A stretch of DNA of 20,391 bases from Prevotella sp. (GTDB lineage: Bacteria > Bacteroidota > Bacteroidia > Bacteroidales > Bacteroidaceae). Location of the stretch: contig JAEEZP010000018.1 of the NCBI GenBank assembly GCA_016291915.1, positions 1 through 20,391 of the forward strand, written 5' to 3'. A program made the position numbers and the translations under genes. Position 1 is the stretch's first letter. Every line of letters begins with the position of its first letter. Below the pieces are notes generated by a model. The model had not been told where the DNA came from. It did not search any database and worked only from the letters and a program-made list of their open reading frames with translations. Below are positions 1 through 7,934 of this stretch, one piece after another.

Positions 1-106
1 AAACGGTAGGACCACACACATACATTCCCACATTGGGTGCATGGAGAGGTTCGAAACGCTCCTTCTGTCGGTGAAGGGTATTGTAAATCAACAGTGTCTG
101 TTCCAT
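1..106 (-). CDS. cysS: Cysteinyl-tRNA synthetase, N-terminal fragment (cut by the window edge)
   Basis: Only the first 35 codons are visible, and the gene runs off the left edge. Reading from the ATG at 106 downwards, the protein begins MEQTLLIYNTLHRQKERF and reaches MYVCGPTV at residues 28-35. The family hallmark is an IYNTL-type opening followed by a VGMYVCGPTV block, whose Cys (residue 31 here) is one of the zinc ligands that select cysteine. The enzyme charges tRNA-Cys in the cytoplasm. An ATG 11 bases upstream is in another frame and stops early, so the start at 106 is secure. A consensus Bacteroidetes promoter sits just upstream at 127-157, giving a leader of only about 14 bases. The lactonase gene on the other side is divergent and unrelated in function. 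Confidence 0.9.
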   Translation of the reverse strand, partial: MEQTLLIYNTLHRQKERFEPLHAPNVGMYVCGPTV

Positions 107-126
107 ATTCTTATCATTTTGGGGTA

Positions 127-157
127 CAAAGGTACGGATAAATGAGAGCATAACAAA
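127..157 (-). promoter_or_regulatory. cysS promoter, consensus Bacteroidetes sigma type
   Basis: On the minus strand TTTG (157-154) is followed by exactly 19 bases and then TACCTTTG (134-127). This is a full match to the Bacteroidetes primary-sigma consensus TTTG-N19-TAnnTTTG. Transcription would begin near 120, about 14 bases before the cysS ATG. The -7 box is part of a repeated sequence whose second copy lies at 204-211. Confidence 0.8.
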
Positions 158-285
158 ATAATTTATTATTTTTTATGCCGAATGCGAGTACCTTCGACGA
201 AGTCAAAGGTACGGATAAGCGAGAGAAAAGCCATATTTATTTGGACTTTTCCGAATGGAAGTACTTTCGACGGAGACAAAACTAG
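128..285. repeat. Two-unit degenerate tandem repeat of about 75 bases, carrying promoter boxes and a hairpin
   Basis: AAAGGTACGGATAA occurs at 128-141 and again at 205-218, both followed closely by GAGAG. A blurred third start, AAACTAGGA, lies near 278-286. Between them the units share an ATTTATT-type AT-rich block and a CCGAATG(C)GAGTAC-T-TTCGACG block (about 178-200 and 251-272). The first unit contains the inverted pair GTACCTT (188-194) / AAGGTAC (206-212), with a nested palindrome CTTCGACGAAG (192-202). The promoter of cysS uses the left copy. In the second copy the -7 box is intact at 204-211 but no TTTG lies at the right spacing. The region is noncoding. Confidence 0.7.
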
Positions 286-421
286 GAACAGAAATGGTCT
301 GTTTTATAATCTGAATAAGGTTGCTTGAACAGATCATTTCAGAACCGACTCCATATTATCTGTTTTTCCTCTTTTTTACAAGTTTTACTAAAAAAACTAT
401 TACAAATGGTGAGAAATACGT

Positions 422-429
422 TATCTTTG
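422..429 (+). promoter_or_regulatory. Candidate -7 box for the lactonase gene
   Basis: TATCTTTG fits the Bacteroidetes TAnnTTTG -7 consensus and lies 33 bases before the ATG at 463. No clear TTTG is found 19-21 bases upstream, so the -33 part is weak. A purine-rich stretch (AGAAGAG, about 454-460) just before the ATG may help ribosome binding. Confidence 0.55.
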
Positions 430-462
430 TAAAAGCATTGATAATCATAATGTAGAAGAGAT

Positions 463-1554
463 ATGAAACTGAAGATAGTTTTAGCTGTATTAGCTTGGAA
501 CGTTGGCATGATGCAGGCGCAAGACAAATTGATGATGCTCGTGGGTACATTTACCGACGGCAACAGTAAAGGTATCTATTCCTATCGGTTCAATCAACAG
601 ACAGGAGAATCTGAGATTCTTGACTCGCTGGCAATGGCACATCCTTCGTTTCTTACCTTTTCTCCTGACAAGAAACTTGTATATACAGCCACGCATGAAG
701 AAAAGGCATTGCTCCATACCGTTCGTCTGAATCATCGCAACGGAGGTTTACAACTGCTGTCATCCACCCCTGTCTTGGGTTCTGATCCCTGTTATGTGGC
801 GACAAATGGCAACATCGTCCTCACGGCCAACTATTCAGGAGGCTCCATGAGTGTATTCAAATTGAGCCGGCAAGGTGTGCAAGCAGATCTTGATGTCAGG
901 TTTATTGGAACGACGGGAGGTCCTGACCTGACACGGCAGGATGCTCCCCATGTACACTGTGCTTGTTTTACGCCCGATGGGAAATATGCACTGGCAACCG
1001 ATTTCAGCGCCGACAGGATAGTATCATTCCGTGTTAAAGGGCAAGAGGTGACCGCTAACGGTGTTGCGGCAAATGTCAGTGCCGACTCAGGGCCTCGCCA
1101 TATCGTGTTCAGTCCGAACGGCCGTTTTGCCTACGTGATGAGTGAGTTGTCGGGAAAGGTGACAGTGTTCAGATATCATGACGGACGACTGGAGACTCTT
1201 CAGGAGATTGTGTCCGATAGTGTGGGGGCACGTGGGGGTGCAGATATCCATCTCAGTCCCGACGGAAGATTCCTCTATTCAAGCAACCGTCTGAAAGCGG
1301 AAGGTATAGCCATCTTCTCTGTTGACGGACAGACTGGTTTGTTGACACGTATCGGTTATCAACCGACAGGGGCTCATCCCCGGCATTTCAATATCACACC
1401 CAATGGGAAATTCCTGTTGTGCTGCTGTCGTGACAGCAACAAGATACAGGTATTCCGCCGTGACAAACAGACGGGTATGCTTACCGACATCCACCAGGAT
1501 ATACCGATCAGCATGGCAGTGTGCGTACAGTTCCTGACAGGAAAGAACAATTAA
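463..1554 (+). CDS. Exported lactonase-family seven-bladed beta-propeller protein (6-phosphogluconolactonase/YbhE-like)
   Basis: A 363-residue protein of the Lactonase (Pfam PF10282) family, close to the usual length of 340-390. Family blocks are visible: LVGTFTDGNSKGIYSYRF near residues 26-43, PHVHCACFTPDGKYALATDF near 162-181, GPRHIVFSPNGRFAYVMSEL near 210-229, and AHPRHFNITPNGKF near 304-317. The repeated SPDGK/SPNGR turns mark propeller blades. Residues 1-20 look like a Sec signal peptide (basic start, hydrophobic LKIVLAVLAW, end at AQA-like MMQAQ), so the product is probably periplasmic or outside the cell. A cytosolic pentose-phosphate lactonase would not need this. The family's classic reaction is hydrolysis of 6-phosphogluconolactone, but exported Bacteroidetes members are poorly characterised and the substrate here is unknown. 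Its neighbours are cysS, which is divergent, and a convergent thioredoxin gene. The gene stands alone. Confidence 0.82.
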   Translation: MKLKIVLAVLAWNVGMMQAQDKLMMLVGTFTDGNSKGIYSYRFNQQTGESEILDSLAMAHPSFLTFSPDKKLVYTATHEEKALLHTVRLNHRNGGLQLLSSTPVLGSDPCYVATNGNIVLTANYSGGSMSVFKLSRQGVQADLDVRFIGTTGGPDLTRQDAPHVHCACFTPDGKYALATDFSADRIVSFRVKGQEVTANGVAANVSADSGPRHIVFSPNGRFAYVMSELSGKVTVFRYHDGRLETLQEIVSDSVGARGGADIHLSPDGRFLYSSNRLKAEGIAIFSVDGQTGLLTRIGYQPTGAHPRHFNITPNGKFLLCCCRDSNKIQVFRRDKQTGMLTDIHQDIPISMAVCVQFLTGKNN

Positions 1555-1558
1555 TGAT

Positions 1559-1597
1559 TCCTCCCCACCTTATCACGACAGGATAGGGTGGGGAGGA
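1559..1597 (+). terminator. Strong GC-rich hairpin after the lactonase gene
   Basis: Arms 1559-1574 and 1582-1597 pair over 16 positions with a single G-T mismatch or wobble, around a 7-base loop. The hairpin starts 4 bases after the stop codon. Neither side has a clear run of T, so this may be a factor-aided or bidirectional terminator between convergent genes rather than a classic intrinsic one. Confidence 0.6.
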
Positions 1598-1627
1598 TAA
1601 ATAAGTAGGAACTGTTGAGTCCTATTT

Positions 1628-1648
1628 CAACAATTCTCAGAATAGTTG
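1628..1648 (-). terminator. Possible hairpin ending the tlpA-side transcript
   Basis: CAACAATTC (1628-1636) and GAATAGTTG (1640-1648) pair at 8 of 9 positions around a 3-base loop, 20 bases beyond the stop of the thioredoxin gene. There is no good T-run, so this is weak evidence for a terminator. Confidence 0.3.
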
Positions 1649-1668
1649 TCAGGTAATTTCGATAGTTA

Positions 1669-2802
1669 TCAAGAATTCTTAGACAACTCCTCTTTGATAA
1701 GACGTTCCATCTCTATTTCGCTTTGTATTTCGCGACCGATGATAGTACCATCATCTCTGATGATAAGAACAAAAGGTATTGCAGTAATATTGTAGATGGA
1801 AGCACCGATGCTGTTCCAGCCTTTGAGATCAGACATCTGAGGATAATCTAAATTCAAATCCTTGATAGCTTTCAGCCAGGATTCTTTCTTACTGTCAAGA
1901 CTGACACCCACAACACCCAATCCTTTGTTTTTATATGTGTCATAAATGTGCTTCAAACTTGGAATAGCTCTACGGCAAGGGGCACACCATGAAGCCCAGA
2001 AGTCAACGATTGTCACTTTGTTCTTCTTCACATATTGGCTGAGGCTCACTTCTTTACCTTTTGAATTAGTCATCGTGAAATCTGTGAATGGTTTACCTAC
2101 AGCAAAACGATTAATGGAAGCCAAGGCATCCTTCATCATGATGACAGTTGGATTTCCTTTGAAACGGTCTGGGATGGCCGTTATTACTTGATCGATGACA
2201 TCTTTGTCGAAAAGTGAATAGAAAATGACCAGTTCGCCAATACCGAAGGTGTTATCGATATTTTCCAGAATCCACCGTTGTTGTTCCTGATTCAACTCTT
2301 TCTTGAGTTGGTCAGTCTTTTTTAGCGCTAATGTGCGTTCCTCATCAGACAGACTCTTGTCGCGTGATTGCTGCAGAAGGGGAAGGATACGATCATTGTA
2401 CGAATTCAGCATCTTATTGTACTCATGACATATAAAGTTCAATGGAGATCCTGTAATCCTATTCTTCCGGTTGTCTGAACTGAGGAAAGCATTCAACTCT
2501 GAAATACCGCTCTCGATATAATATACTGTTGAATAATAGTGCTGTGTACTATCTTTATACGTCATCATCATCGGTGTGGTGAGAGTAGATTCATTTACCG
2601 GCACATTAAACGAGAATAAACCATTTCTGACTATGACGGAGTCTTTATAACATGGATGCTCATCCATGGCAAAGATAGATGTATAGATTTTCTGTCCGTC
2701 TTTTAAGTCTTTGACTACACCATTAATGTGACATGTTGTCTGCGCCACACCAAATAAAGGCATAGTGATAGCCAATAACTGTATGATCAAATTCTTTCTC
2801 AT
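1669..2802 (-). CDS. Exported TlpA-like thiol-disulfide oxidoreductase with N-terminal DUF4369 domain
   Basis: A 377-residue protein. Residues 1-21 form a Sec signal peptide ending GVAQ. Residues 23 to about 115 resemble DUF4369 (HINGVVKDLKDGQKIY, beta-rich). A charged helical linker covers about 125-180, and residues 236-375 form a TlpA/AhpC-TSA thioredoxin fold. The redox motif is WCAPC (Cys273 and Cys276) after VDFWAS, and the cis-proline is in TAIPF (Pro343). TlpA proteins exchange disulfides in the periplasm. The DUF4369 fusion is common in Bacteroidetes and its partner is unknown. It is the last gene of the sigma-fecR-susC-susD set, 59 bases after susD, so it is probably co-transcribed. 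It may reduce disulfides in an imported protein or peptide ligand, or service the SusC/SusD proteins. That role is inference. Confidence 0.88.
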   Translation of the reverse strand: MRKNLIIQLLAITMPLFGVAQTTCHINGVVKDLKDGQKIYTSIFAMDEHPCYKDSVIVRNGLFSFNVPVNESTLTTPMMMTYKDSTQHYYSTVYYIESGISELNAFLSSDNRKNRITGSPLNFICHEYNKMLNSYNDRILPLLQQSRDKSLSDEERTLALKKTDQLKKELNQEQQRWILENIDNTFGIGELVIFYSLFDKDVIDQVITAIPDRFKGNPTVIMMKDALASINRFAVGKPFTDFTMTNSKGKEVSLSQYVKKNKVTIVDFWASWCAPCRRAIPSLKHIYDTYKNKGLGVVGVSLDSKKESWLKAIKDLNLDYPQMSDLKGWNSIGASIYNITAIPFVLIIRDDGTIIGREIQSEIEMERLIKEELSKNS

Positions 2803-2861
2803 ATACCAATTATTATCATTTTATATGTGATTTTGTTTTTAAAGTTCACGCATGATGACTG

Positions 2862-4274
2862 TTAATAATTCTGGGTTAACGTAGTGTTATAACGAGTAGC
2901 AGTGAGGGGGAAAGGCAAGACCCAGAGGGGTGACTCGGGAGAAAGTGTGAAAGTACCGTATTGACAAAGGTCGCGTGTGATGGTACGACGGTAGTTAGCT
3001 TCGCTGTTCCAACGCTTACAGTCGAAGAAATTGATGAAGGAACCTAAGCATTCCATCCATTTTGCTTTTTGCATCAGTGCCATGGCTGTTTGCTCAGAAA
3101 GACCATCTTTTGCGAAAGGTTCATAATTCTCAATGCGCTTTGCCCGGACGCGATCCACTAACTCCAGTCCTTCTTTAATCTTTCCAGTGCGGATATAACA
3201 CTCAGCAGCGGTATAATGCATGCGGTCAGATGTCAGTCCATAAGCATTGCATTGTGCCTTCCATCCATTATATTCAAGAGTACCCTCGATGCCAGAATCC
3301 ATTTCACCCCAGAAGAGGGACCAGCCACCACTTATGTCGTATTTGATAACATAGTCGTTATCCTCAAACATGACAGAACTCTCACGTGAAAGCATCTCAA
3401 AGAGAGGATTGGCACGCAACGAAGTACCAATATACAGGAGGTTGTTTTGTGCTTTTTCTTCTATACCCCATGTCATCGACTCCTTGATTTCAGAACGGTC
3501 TTCAATCGTTCCATTCAAATTTAATGAGGTCAGTGCGTAGGGAAGAGCATCGGCATAATGTTTCATCTGCATGAGTACCATGGCACGCATGCCATTTCCA
3601 AATGCTTGGTCAGGTCGCTCCACGTCGTTGTTTCTTTCGGGAAGGAGCGCAATCACTTCATCCGAACAGTCTTCCAAGATTCGTTTGTATGTTTCCGCAA
3701 GACTTAGTTTTTCCTTTGTCAGTCCTACGTTAGTGTCATCCACATAAGCGATACCTCCTTCCGTGGCAGCTGTGTTATCATCGTACTGTTTGGCATGGAT
3801 ATTTACCAGCAGCCAGTGCAGATATGCACGGATTATCCGGGCCTCAGCGACAAGTTGTACTTTTTTTGAGTCGTCACCTATAGCGTCAGGCATTTTGGAT
3901 ATAATCACATTCATGTAATTGATATACTTATATGCAGCCTCGTACCGCTTGTCTTCCGTTGTCAATGAAACACGATCTAATTGATCATCAAGCGCCATAT
4001 AGGCGTATTCGAGCGTCTGTTTCTTAGAGAGAGTACTCGGTACGTTAATGAAAAAACCTAACGATTCATTGCAAATAACGCAAAGGTCGGAAATAGGATT
4101 AATACTAAGTGAGTATTCCTGATTAAGGAGTGATTCTAAGTCATCAACCTTTTCCAGGGTCGTCATCCCTTTTGGAACAATGTCGAGTTCGTTGTCACAA
4201 GCCACTGTCGCCATGGTCAAACCGCAACAAAAACAAAAGGCAACAAACAAGTTCCGTATTTTATACGTATTCAT
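2862..4274 (-). CDS. RagB/SusD family surface lipoprotein
   Basis: A 470-residue protein. Its start MNTYKIRNLFVAFCFCCGLT leads to a lipobox ending at Cys26 (TVAC), followed by DNELD; acidic residues after the cysteine fit the Bacteroidetes surface-export signal. It has the helical, TPR-like organisation of SusD: an early DLESLLNQEYSL stretch, then VAEARIIRAYLHWLLVNIHA near 143-162 (the R-A-Y-x-H/Y-W-x-L signature), and a late basic/aromatic region with WMECLGSFINFFDCKRWN near 406-424. It ends LTQNY. SusD proteins cap the SusC transporter and bind ligand at the cell surface. The gene starts 33 bases after susC and precedes the TlpA gene. The ligand cannot be read from sequence. It is somewhat short for the family (about 480-600). 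Confidence 0.9.
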   Translation of the reverse strand: MNTYKIRNLFVAFCFCCGLTMATVACDNELDIVPKGMTTLEKVDDLESLLNQEYSLSINPISDLCVICNESLGFFINVPSTLSKKQTLEYAYMALDDQLDRVSLTTEDKRYEAAYKYINYMNVIISKMPDAIGDDSKKVQLVAEARIIRAYLHWLLVNIHAKQYDDNTAATEGGIAYVDDTNVGLTKEKLSLAETYKRILEDCSDEVIALLPERNNDVERPDQAFGNGMRAMVLMQMKHYADALPYALTSLNLNGTIEDRSEIKESMTWGIEEKAQNNLLYIGTSLRANPLFEMLSRESSVMFEDNDYVIKYDISGGWSLFWGEMDSGIEGTLEYNGWKAQCNAYGLTSDRMHYTAAECYIRTGKIKEGLELVDRVRAKRIENYEPFAKDGLSEQTAMALMQKAKWMECLGSFINFFDCKRWNSEANYRRTITRDLCQYGTFTLSPESPLWVLPFPLTATRYNTTLTQNY

Positions 4275-4307
4275 AGTTTCTAAAATTTATTTCTTTTTGT
4301 TTCATGA

Positions 4308-7300
4308 TTAAAAGTTCACATGCAGACTCATGGTGTAACTCTTTGGAGTCTTGTTGAGAGGAGTACCTGTGGTCGGTGAGTTGGCTTCAGGGTCAATATC
4401 GTATTTATTACGTACCCATGTACATACATTGTTCATTTGAATACGCAGTCGAATAGCGTTCATGCCTATTTTCTGACACCATTCCTTAGGGAATGAATAG
4501 CCCAAGACCAGGTTGCGGAGCTTCATGTAGTCTGCCGGCTCAACGAGGTTATCCAGATAGGGTGTGCTTTGATAACCTATGACGTTCACTCTTTGATAAC
4601 CATTGGCAATGTACGTATCCTTCTTTCCTGTAGTCCAATAATTCAAGGCACTGGCGGGAATTTCTCCGGATGACATCAATCCTATAAATCCGTTCTGGCT
4701 ACCAATGGCGGCATCCCAGTCATCAGCACATACACGCATCACATGTCCTCCATAGTAGCTGAACATGGCAGAGAGGGAAAAACCAGCATAAGTAATCTCA
4801 GGTGTTAAACTAGACATTACTTTCGGGTCGAGAGAACCACTATAAACGGCATCCTCTACCTTGAAGTCACTACTGGCAGTGGCATTGGAGGAATGTATCT
4901 CCCCTGCCGAGTCACGCCAGTTGACGTATTGCTTATTGTCTTCGGTTGACAATCCCGCAAATTGAACAGAGAACAGTGAATGCACGGGATAGCCTTTATG
5001 CAAAGTATTTGGACGTAAGTTTTCATAGCCTGATGAAGGTTCATGAAACACTGTTGTCACCTTGTTCTTGTTGTAGGCGATATTAAAGGAGGCATTGATT
5101 CCGATGTCATTACGACTCTGCGGTTTCAATAACTGTCCGTTCAACTGCAGTTCCACACCTCTGTTGCGCATCTCACCATTGTTGATGGTAAGCTGTTTCC
5201 ATCCTGTTGTCGAGTCAAGATCTGTCAATGTGAGCAGATCACTACCTTTCTTCAGGTAATAATCAAAAGAACCGCTCAACCTGTTGTTCCAGAACGAGAA
5301 ATCCACACCAAGATTCCAAGAACTGGTCTTTTCCCAACGAAGCTGGTCATTAGGTGGTGTATTTAGGGAAGCTGCCCTTTTACCGTAAATATACTCATTC
5401 GCTATAGATGCAGTCAGGAAAGAAGAAACAGAGGAGTCAATGTTTCCTGTGAGACCATAGGAGGAACGTAGTTTCAATGCATCAATCCATGTATATTTCT
5501 TCATGAATTCCTCATTATGTATATTCCAGCTCGCGCCGACTGACCATAGTGGTCTTCCGCGGAATTCTGGATCTGCTCCGAAGAGGTCTGTCTTGTCTAC
5601 ACGGTATGAAATACTGGCGCTATAGCGGCTGTCATAGGTGTAGTTGCCAGTGAAGTAGAGCGAATAGAAACGATGAAGCACATTCGATGTCGAGAAACTC
5701 TTATCATCGGGAGCACCATACATACCATAGCTCTTTCCGATAACGGATGGAGACCCCTTGATGTCTTTCAATTCACCAAGGTTAACCAGTGCATTGCGGT
5801 TTGTCTGTGTCTGGTCGTCGTATCCGAGTATCAGGTTATTATTTGTCTTCATGTTTGTCTGTCTGAACTCGAATCCGGCAAGGGCCTCTACAGCGTGTTT
5901 CTCTGCAAAGATGTTGTTATATCCTGTTTGTGCGCGGAAAGTGTAATAGGCACCTTCATTGGTATTGGTAATTAGTTGTCCGCCTTCAGGTATGTAATGT
6001 TTGATGACGCCAGAGGTTTCACTTGTATATATATTATATAGATAGCGCATCCTGTATGAATCTGCTTCCAAGTATCTGTCGTTCTTGTAATAAATGTCCT
6101 CATACTGGTAATAGGCACTTGCTGTCCATCCCGGTAAGATGGTGGCAGTGGCATTTGCAAAGGTGCGGATATTGGTGCGGCGGCTGTTATTGAAATTCAC
6201 ATTTAACTCATTAAGAGGATAGTAAGCAGGATCTTTCAGCTCATATGCTGAATTTTGAAAAGCTTGCTCTGAGAGTGAGATGTTTGCTTCCAGGGCGGCA
6301 GCACTGCCATCAGCATTGTACATACTCTGATAGGGCAGGAAACCATTGATGCCGTTGAATTCACTGCTTACATGGGTTTTGGCACGCTCGCTGATGATAT
6401 TTGTGCCGAACGACAGTTTCAGCCATCTCGTGGCATCCAGATCACCTCTATAGCTGAATGTCAGGGCATTATTGCGTTCTTTCACCATTCCCAGGTTGTC
6501 TTTCTTATAGTTGAGCACGATTGTAGAGTTGAGGTATTTTCCTTTTGTACGTAGCGATAGATTGTATTGTTGCAGTACTTTCTTGCGTTCATACACATCC
6601 TGCCACTCTTTACGGTAGTCGTTCTTGGCCCATTGATTAAACGTCGATTCCATCTCGCTGTTGCTCACTTCACCGAGGTAATTGCCTGCAAGGATTTGCA
6701 TGATGGGACTCAATGCGTTTCTGTTAGTAGTATAATAGTTGAGCATTGACTGCATGGAGTTCTGATCGTCATCAGTTTTCATGCTGTTGAAGTGATATTT
6801 CTCCAGTTCAATGAGCTGAGCTGAGTTAATCCATCCGTAGTTGTCGTAATTCTGTTTTTCACTGATGGTGATGTCGGTACTAAGGTCAACCTCAAGTCTC
6901 TCCTGTTGGGCGCGTTTGGTGGTAACGACGATAACACCATTAGAAGCTCGGGCACCATAGATGGCAGCAGCTGCGGCATCTTTCAAAACAGTGATGTTCT
7001 CTATGTTATAGGGATTGATGGTCTCAATACCTCCCTCTATGGGGAGTCCGTCAACAACCACGAGAGGATTGGTTCGTGCTTGGAAGGAACTGGTACCACG
7101 GATGGTCAGTGCATTCTCACCACCACCATTGAGTCCGTTATTATAACTCATTAATCCTGGAATTTGTCCTTCTAGGTTTTCCACAATGGTACTTGTATGG
7201 CGCTCATCAAGATTTTTGGAACTGATTAACTGATAACTACCTGTTGCATTCTCACGCTTGATATTCTGATAACCGGTGGTCACCACTTCATCGAGCATGG

Positions 7301-7856
7301 TGGCAGCATCCTCCAGGATGATTACAGACGGCTTATGGCTGGCTTTGCGCCTCAGTGTCTGTTTGCCGACGTATGAGAAGGAAAGCATTTCGCCTTCATT
7401 GACATCCTCCAAGACATAGTTGCCGTCATAGTCCGTCACGGTTCCTTTGTTGGTTCCCTCTACCTGTACGGCGACACCGATGAGCGGTTCACCGTCTGAA
7501 TCCAACAATTTACCGCGAACCACATTATTCTTCGTTTGGGCAGATTTCTGTGTAGAACGGGTAATGAGGATAAACTGTCCGTCAACAGAAGCGGTGAAAG
7601 GTAATCCTTCGAGTAGGATGTTCACGGTATTGAGTGCGGTGGCATCCTTCACGTTTGCACTAACTGTATAGCCACGCAGCTCATCGTAGGGATAGTTGAT
7701 CTTATAGTATCCCGACTGTTGTTCCACTTGTCGCAAAGCCGTGGGCAAAGCAACCTTGTTGAGTTTCATGGTAATCTTCTTTCCTTGTGCGTTTATACCG
7801 ACTGGTATAGCCAGCAGTAAGGCAAGAAACATTGTGATAAGTGTTTTTTGATTCAT
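4308..7856 (-). CDS. SusC/RagA family TonB-dependent outer-membrane transporter with N-terminal STN signalling domain
   Basis: A 1182-residue outer-membrane transporter. Residues 1-24 are a signal peptide (ends GINAQG). Residues 27-98 form an STN/Secretin-N domain (MKLNKVALPTALRQVEQQSG through GQFILITRS). Residues 112-185 form a carboxypeptidase-D-like beta-sandwich (GEPLIGVAVQVEGTNKGTVTD). Residues 190-316 form the plug, with DGLPIEGGIETINPYNIENI and the LKDAAAAAIYGARASNGVIVVTTK block. The rest is a 22-strand barrel ending in phenylalanine (SLHVNF). STN domains contact a FecR anti-sigma factor when ligand is bound, and the sigma/fecR genes directly upstream match this. The plug opening DEVVTTGYQNIKRENATGSY differs from the GYGTQKK type common in glycan loci. 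Energy comes from TonB/ExbBD encoded elsewhere. A 12-base inverted repeat lies just before its start codon. Confidence 0.93.
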   Translation of the reverse strand: MNQKTLITMFLALLLAIPVGINAQGKKITMKLNKVALPTALRQVEQQSGYYKINYPYDELRGYTVSANVKDATALNTVNILLEGLPFTASVDGQFILITRSTQKSAQTKNNVVRGKLLDSDGEPLIGVAVQVEGTNKGTVTDYDGNYVLEDVNEGEMLSFSYVGKQTLRRKASHKPSVIILEDAATMLDEVVTTGYQNIKRENATGSYQLISSKNLDERHTSTIVENLEGQIPGLMSYNNGLNGGGENALTIRGTSSFQARTNPLVVVDGLPIEGGIETINPYNIENITVLKDAAAAAIYGARASNGVIVVTTKRAQQERLEVDLSTDITISEKQNYDNYGWINSAQLIELEKYHFNSMKTDDDQNSMQSMLNYYTTNRNALSPIMQILAGNYLGEVSNSEMESTFNQWAKNDYRKEWQDVYERKKVLQQYNLSLRTKGKYLNSTIVLNYKKDNLGMVKERNNALTFSYRGDLDATRWLKLSFGTNIISERAKTHVSSEFNGINGFLPYQSMYNADGSAAALEANISLSEQAFQNSAYELKDPAYYPLNELNVNFNNSRRTNIRTFANATATILPGWTASAYYQYEDIYYKNDRYLEADSYRMRYLYNIYTSETSGVIKHYIPEGGQLITNTNEGAYYTFRAQTGYNNIFAEKHAVEALAGFEFRQTNMKTNNNLILGYDDQTQTNRNALVNLGELKDIKGSPSVIGKSYGMYGAPDDKSFSTSNVLHRFYSLYFTGNYTYDSRYSASISYRVDKTDLFGADPEFRGRPLWSVGASWNIHNEEFMKKYTWIDALKLRSSYGLTGNIDSSVSSFLTASIANEYIYGKRAASLNTPPNDQLRWEKTSSWNLGVDFSFWNNRLSGSFDYYLKKGSDLLTLTDLDSTTGWKQLTINNGEMRNRGVELQLNGQLLKPQSRNDIGINASFNIAYNKNKVTTVFHEPSSGYENLRPNTLHKGYPVHSLFSVQFAGLSTEDNKQYVNWRDSAGEIHSSNATASSDFKVEDAVYSGSLDPKVMSSLTPEITYAGFSLSAMFSYYGGHVMRVCADDWDAAIGSQNGFIGLMSSGEIPASALNYWTTGKKDTYIANGYQRVNVIGYQSTPYLDNLVEPADYMKLRNLVLGYSFPKEWCQKIGMNAIRLRIQMNNVCTWVRNKYDIDPEANSPTTGTPLNKTPKSYTMSLHVNF

Positions 7857-7860
7857 AAAA

Positions 7861-7898
7861 TGAGTATTTATAAATTGATTTTCTGCTATAAATACTCA
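7861..7898 (-). promoter_or_regulatory. Perfect 12-base inverted repeat in the leader just before the susC start codon
   Basis: TGAGTATTTATA (7861-7872) and TATAAATACTCA (7887-7898) are perfect complements around a 14-base loop. In the susC transcript the hairpin ends 4 bases before the ATG, so it would cover the ribosome-landing site. It could be a translational control hairpin, a processing or attenuation point between fecR and susC, or a dimeric operator on DNA. A CATATTTG box with one mismatch to the -7 consensus overlaps its upstream arm (about 7894-7901). Confidence 0.6.
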
Positions 7899-7934
7899 AA
7901 TATGACAATCAGGTAGACAAACTTTTTTATTTTT

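Noticed and set aside
204..234. Second copy of the cysS-type promoter
   Set aside because: The -7 box is present, but no TTTG lies 19-21 bases upstream, so it is probably a decayed copy.
7702..7908. 68-codon minus-strand frame over the susC start
   Set aside because: It is out of frame with the SusC signal peptide and has no independent support.
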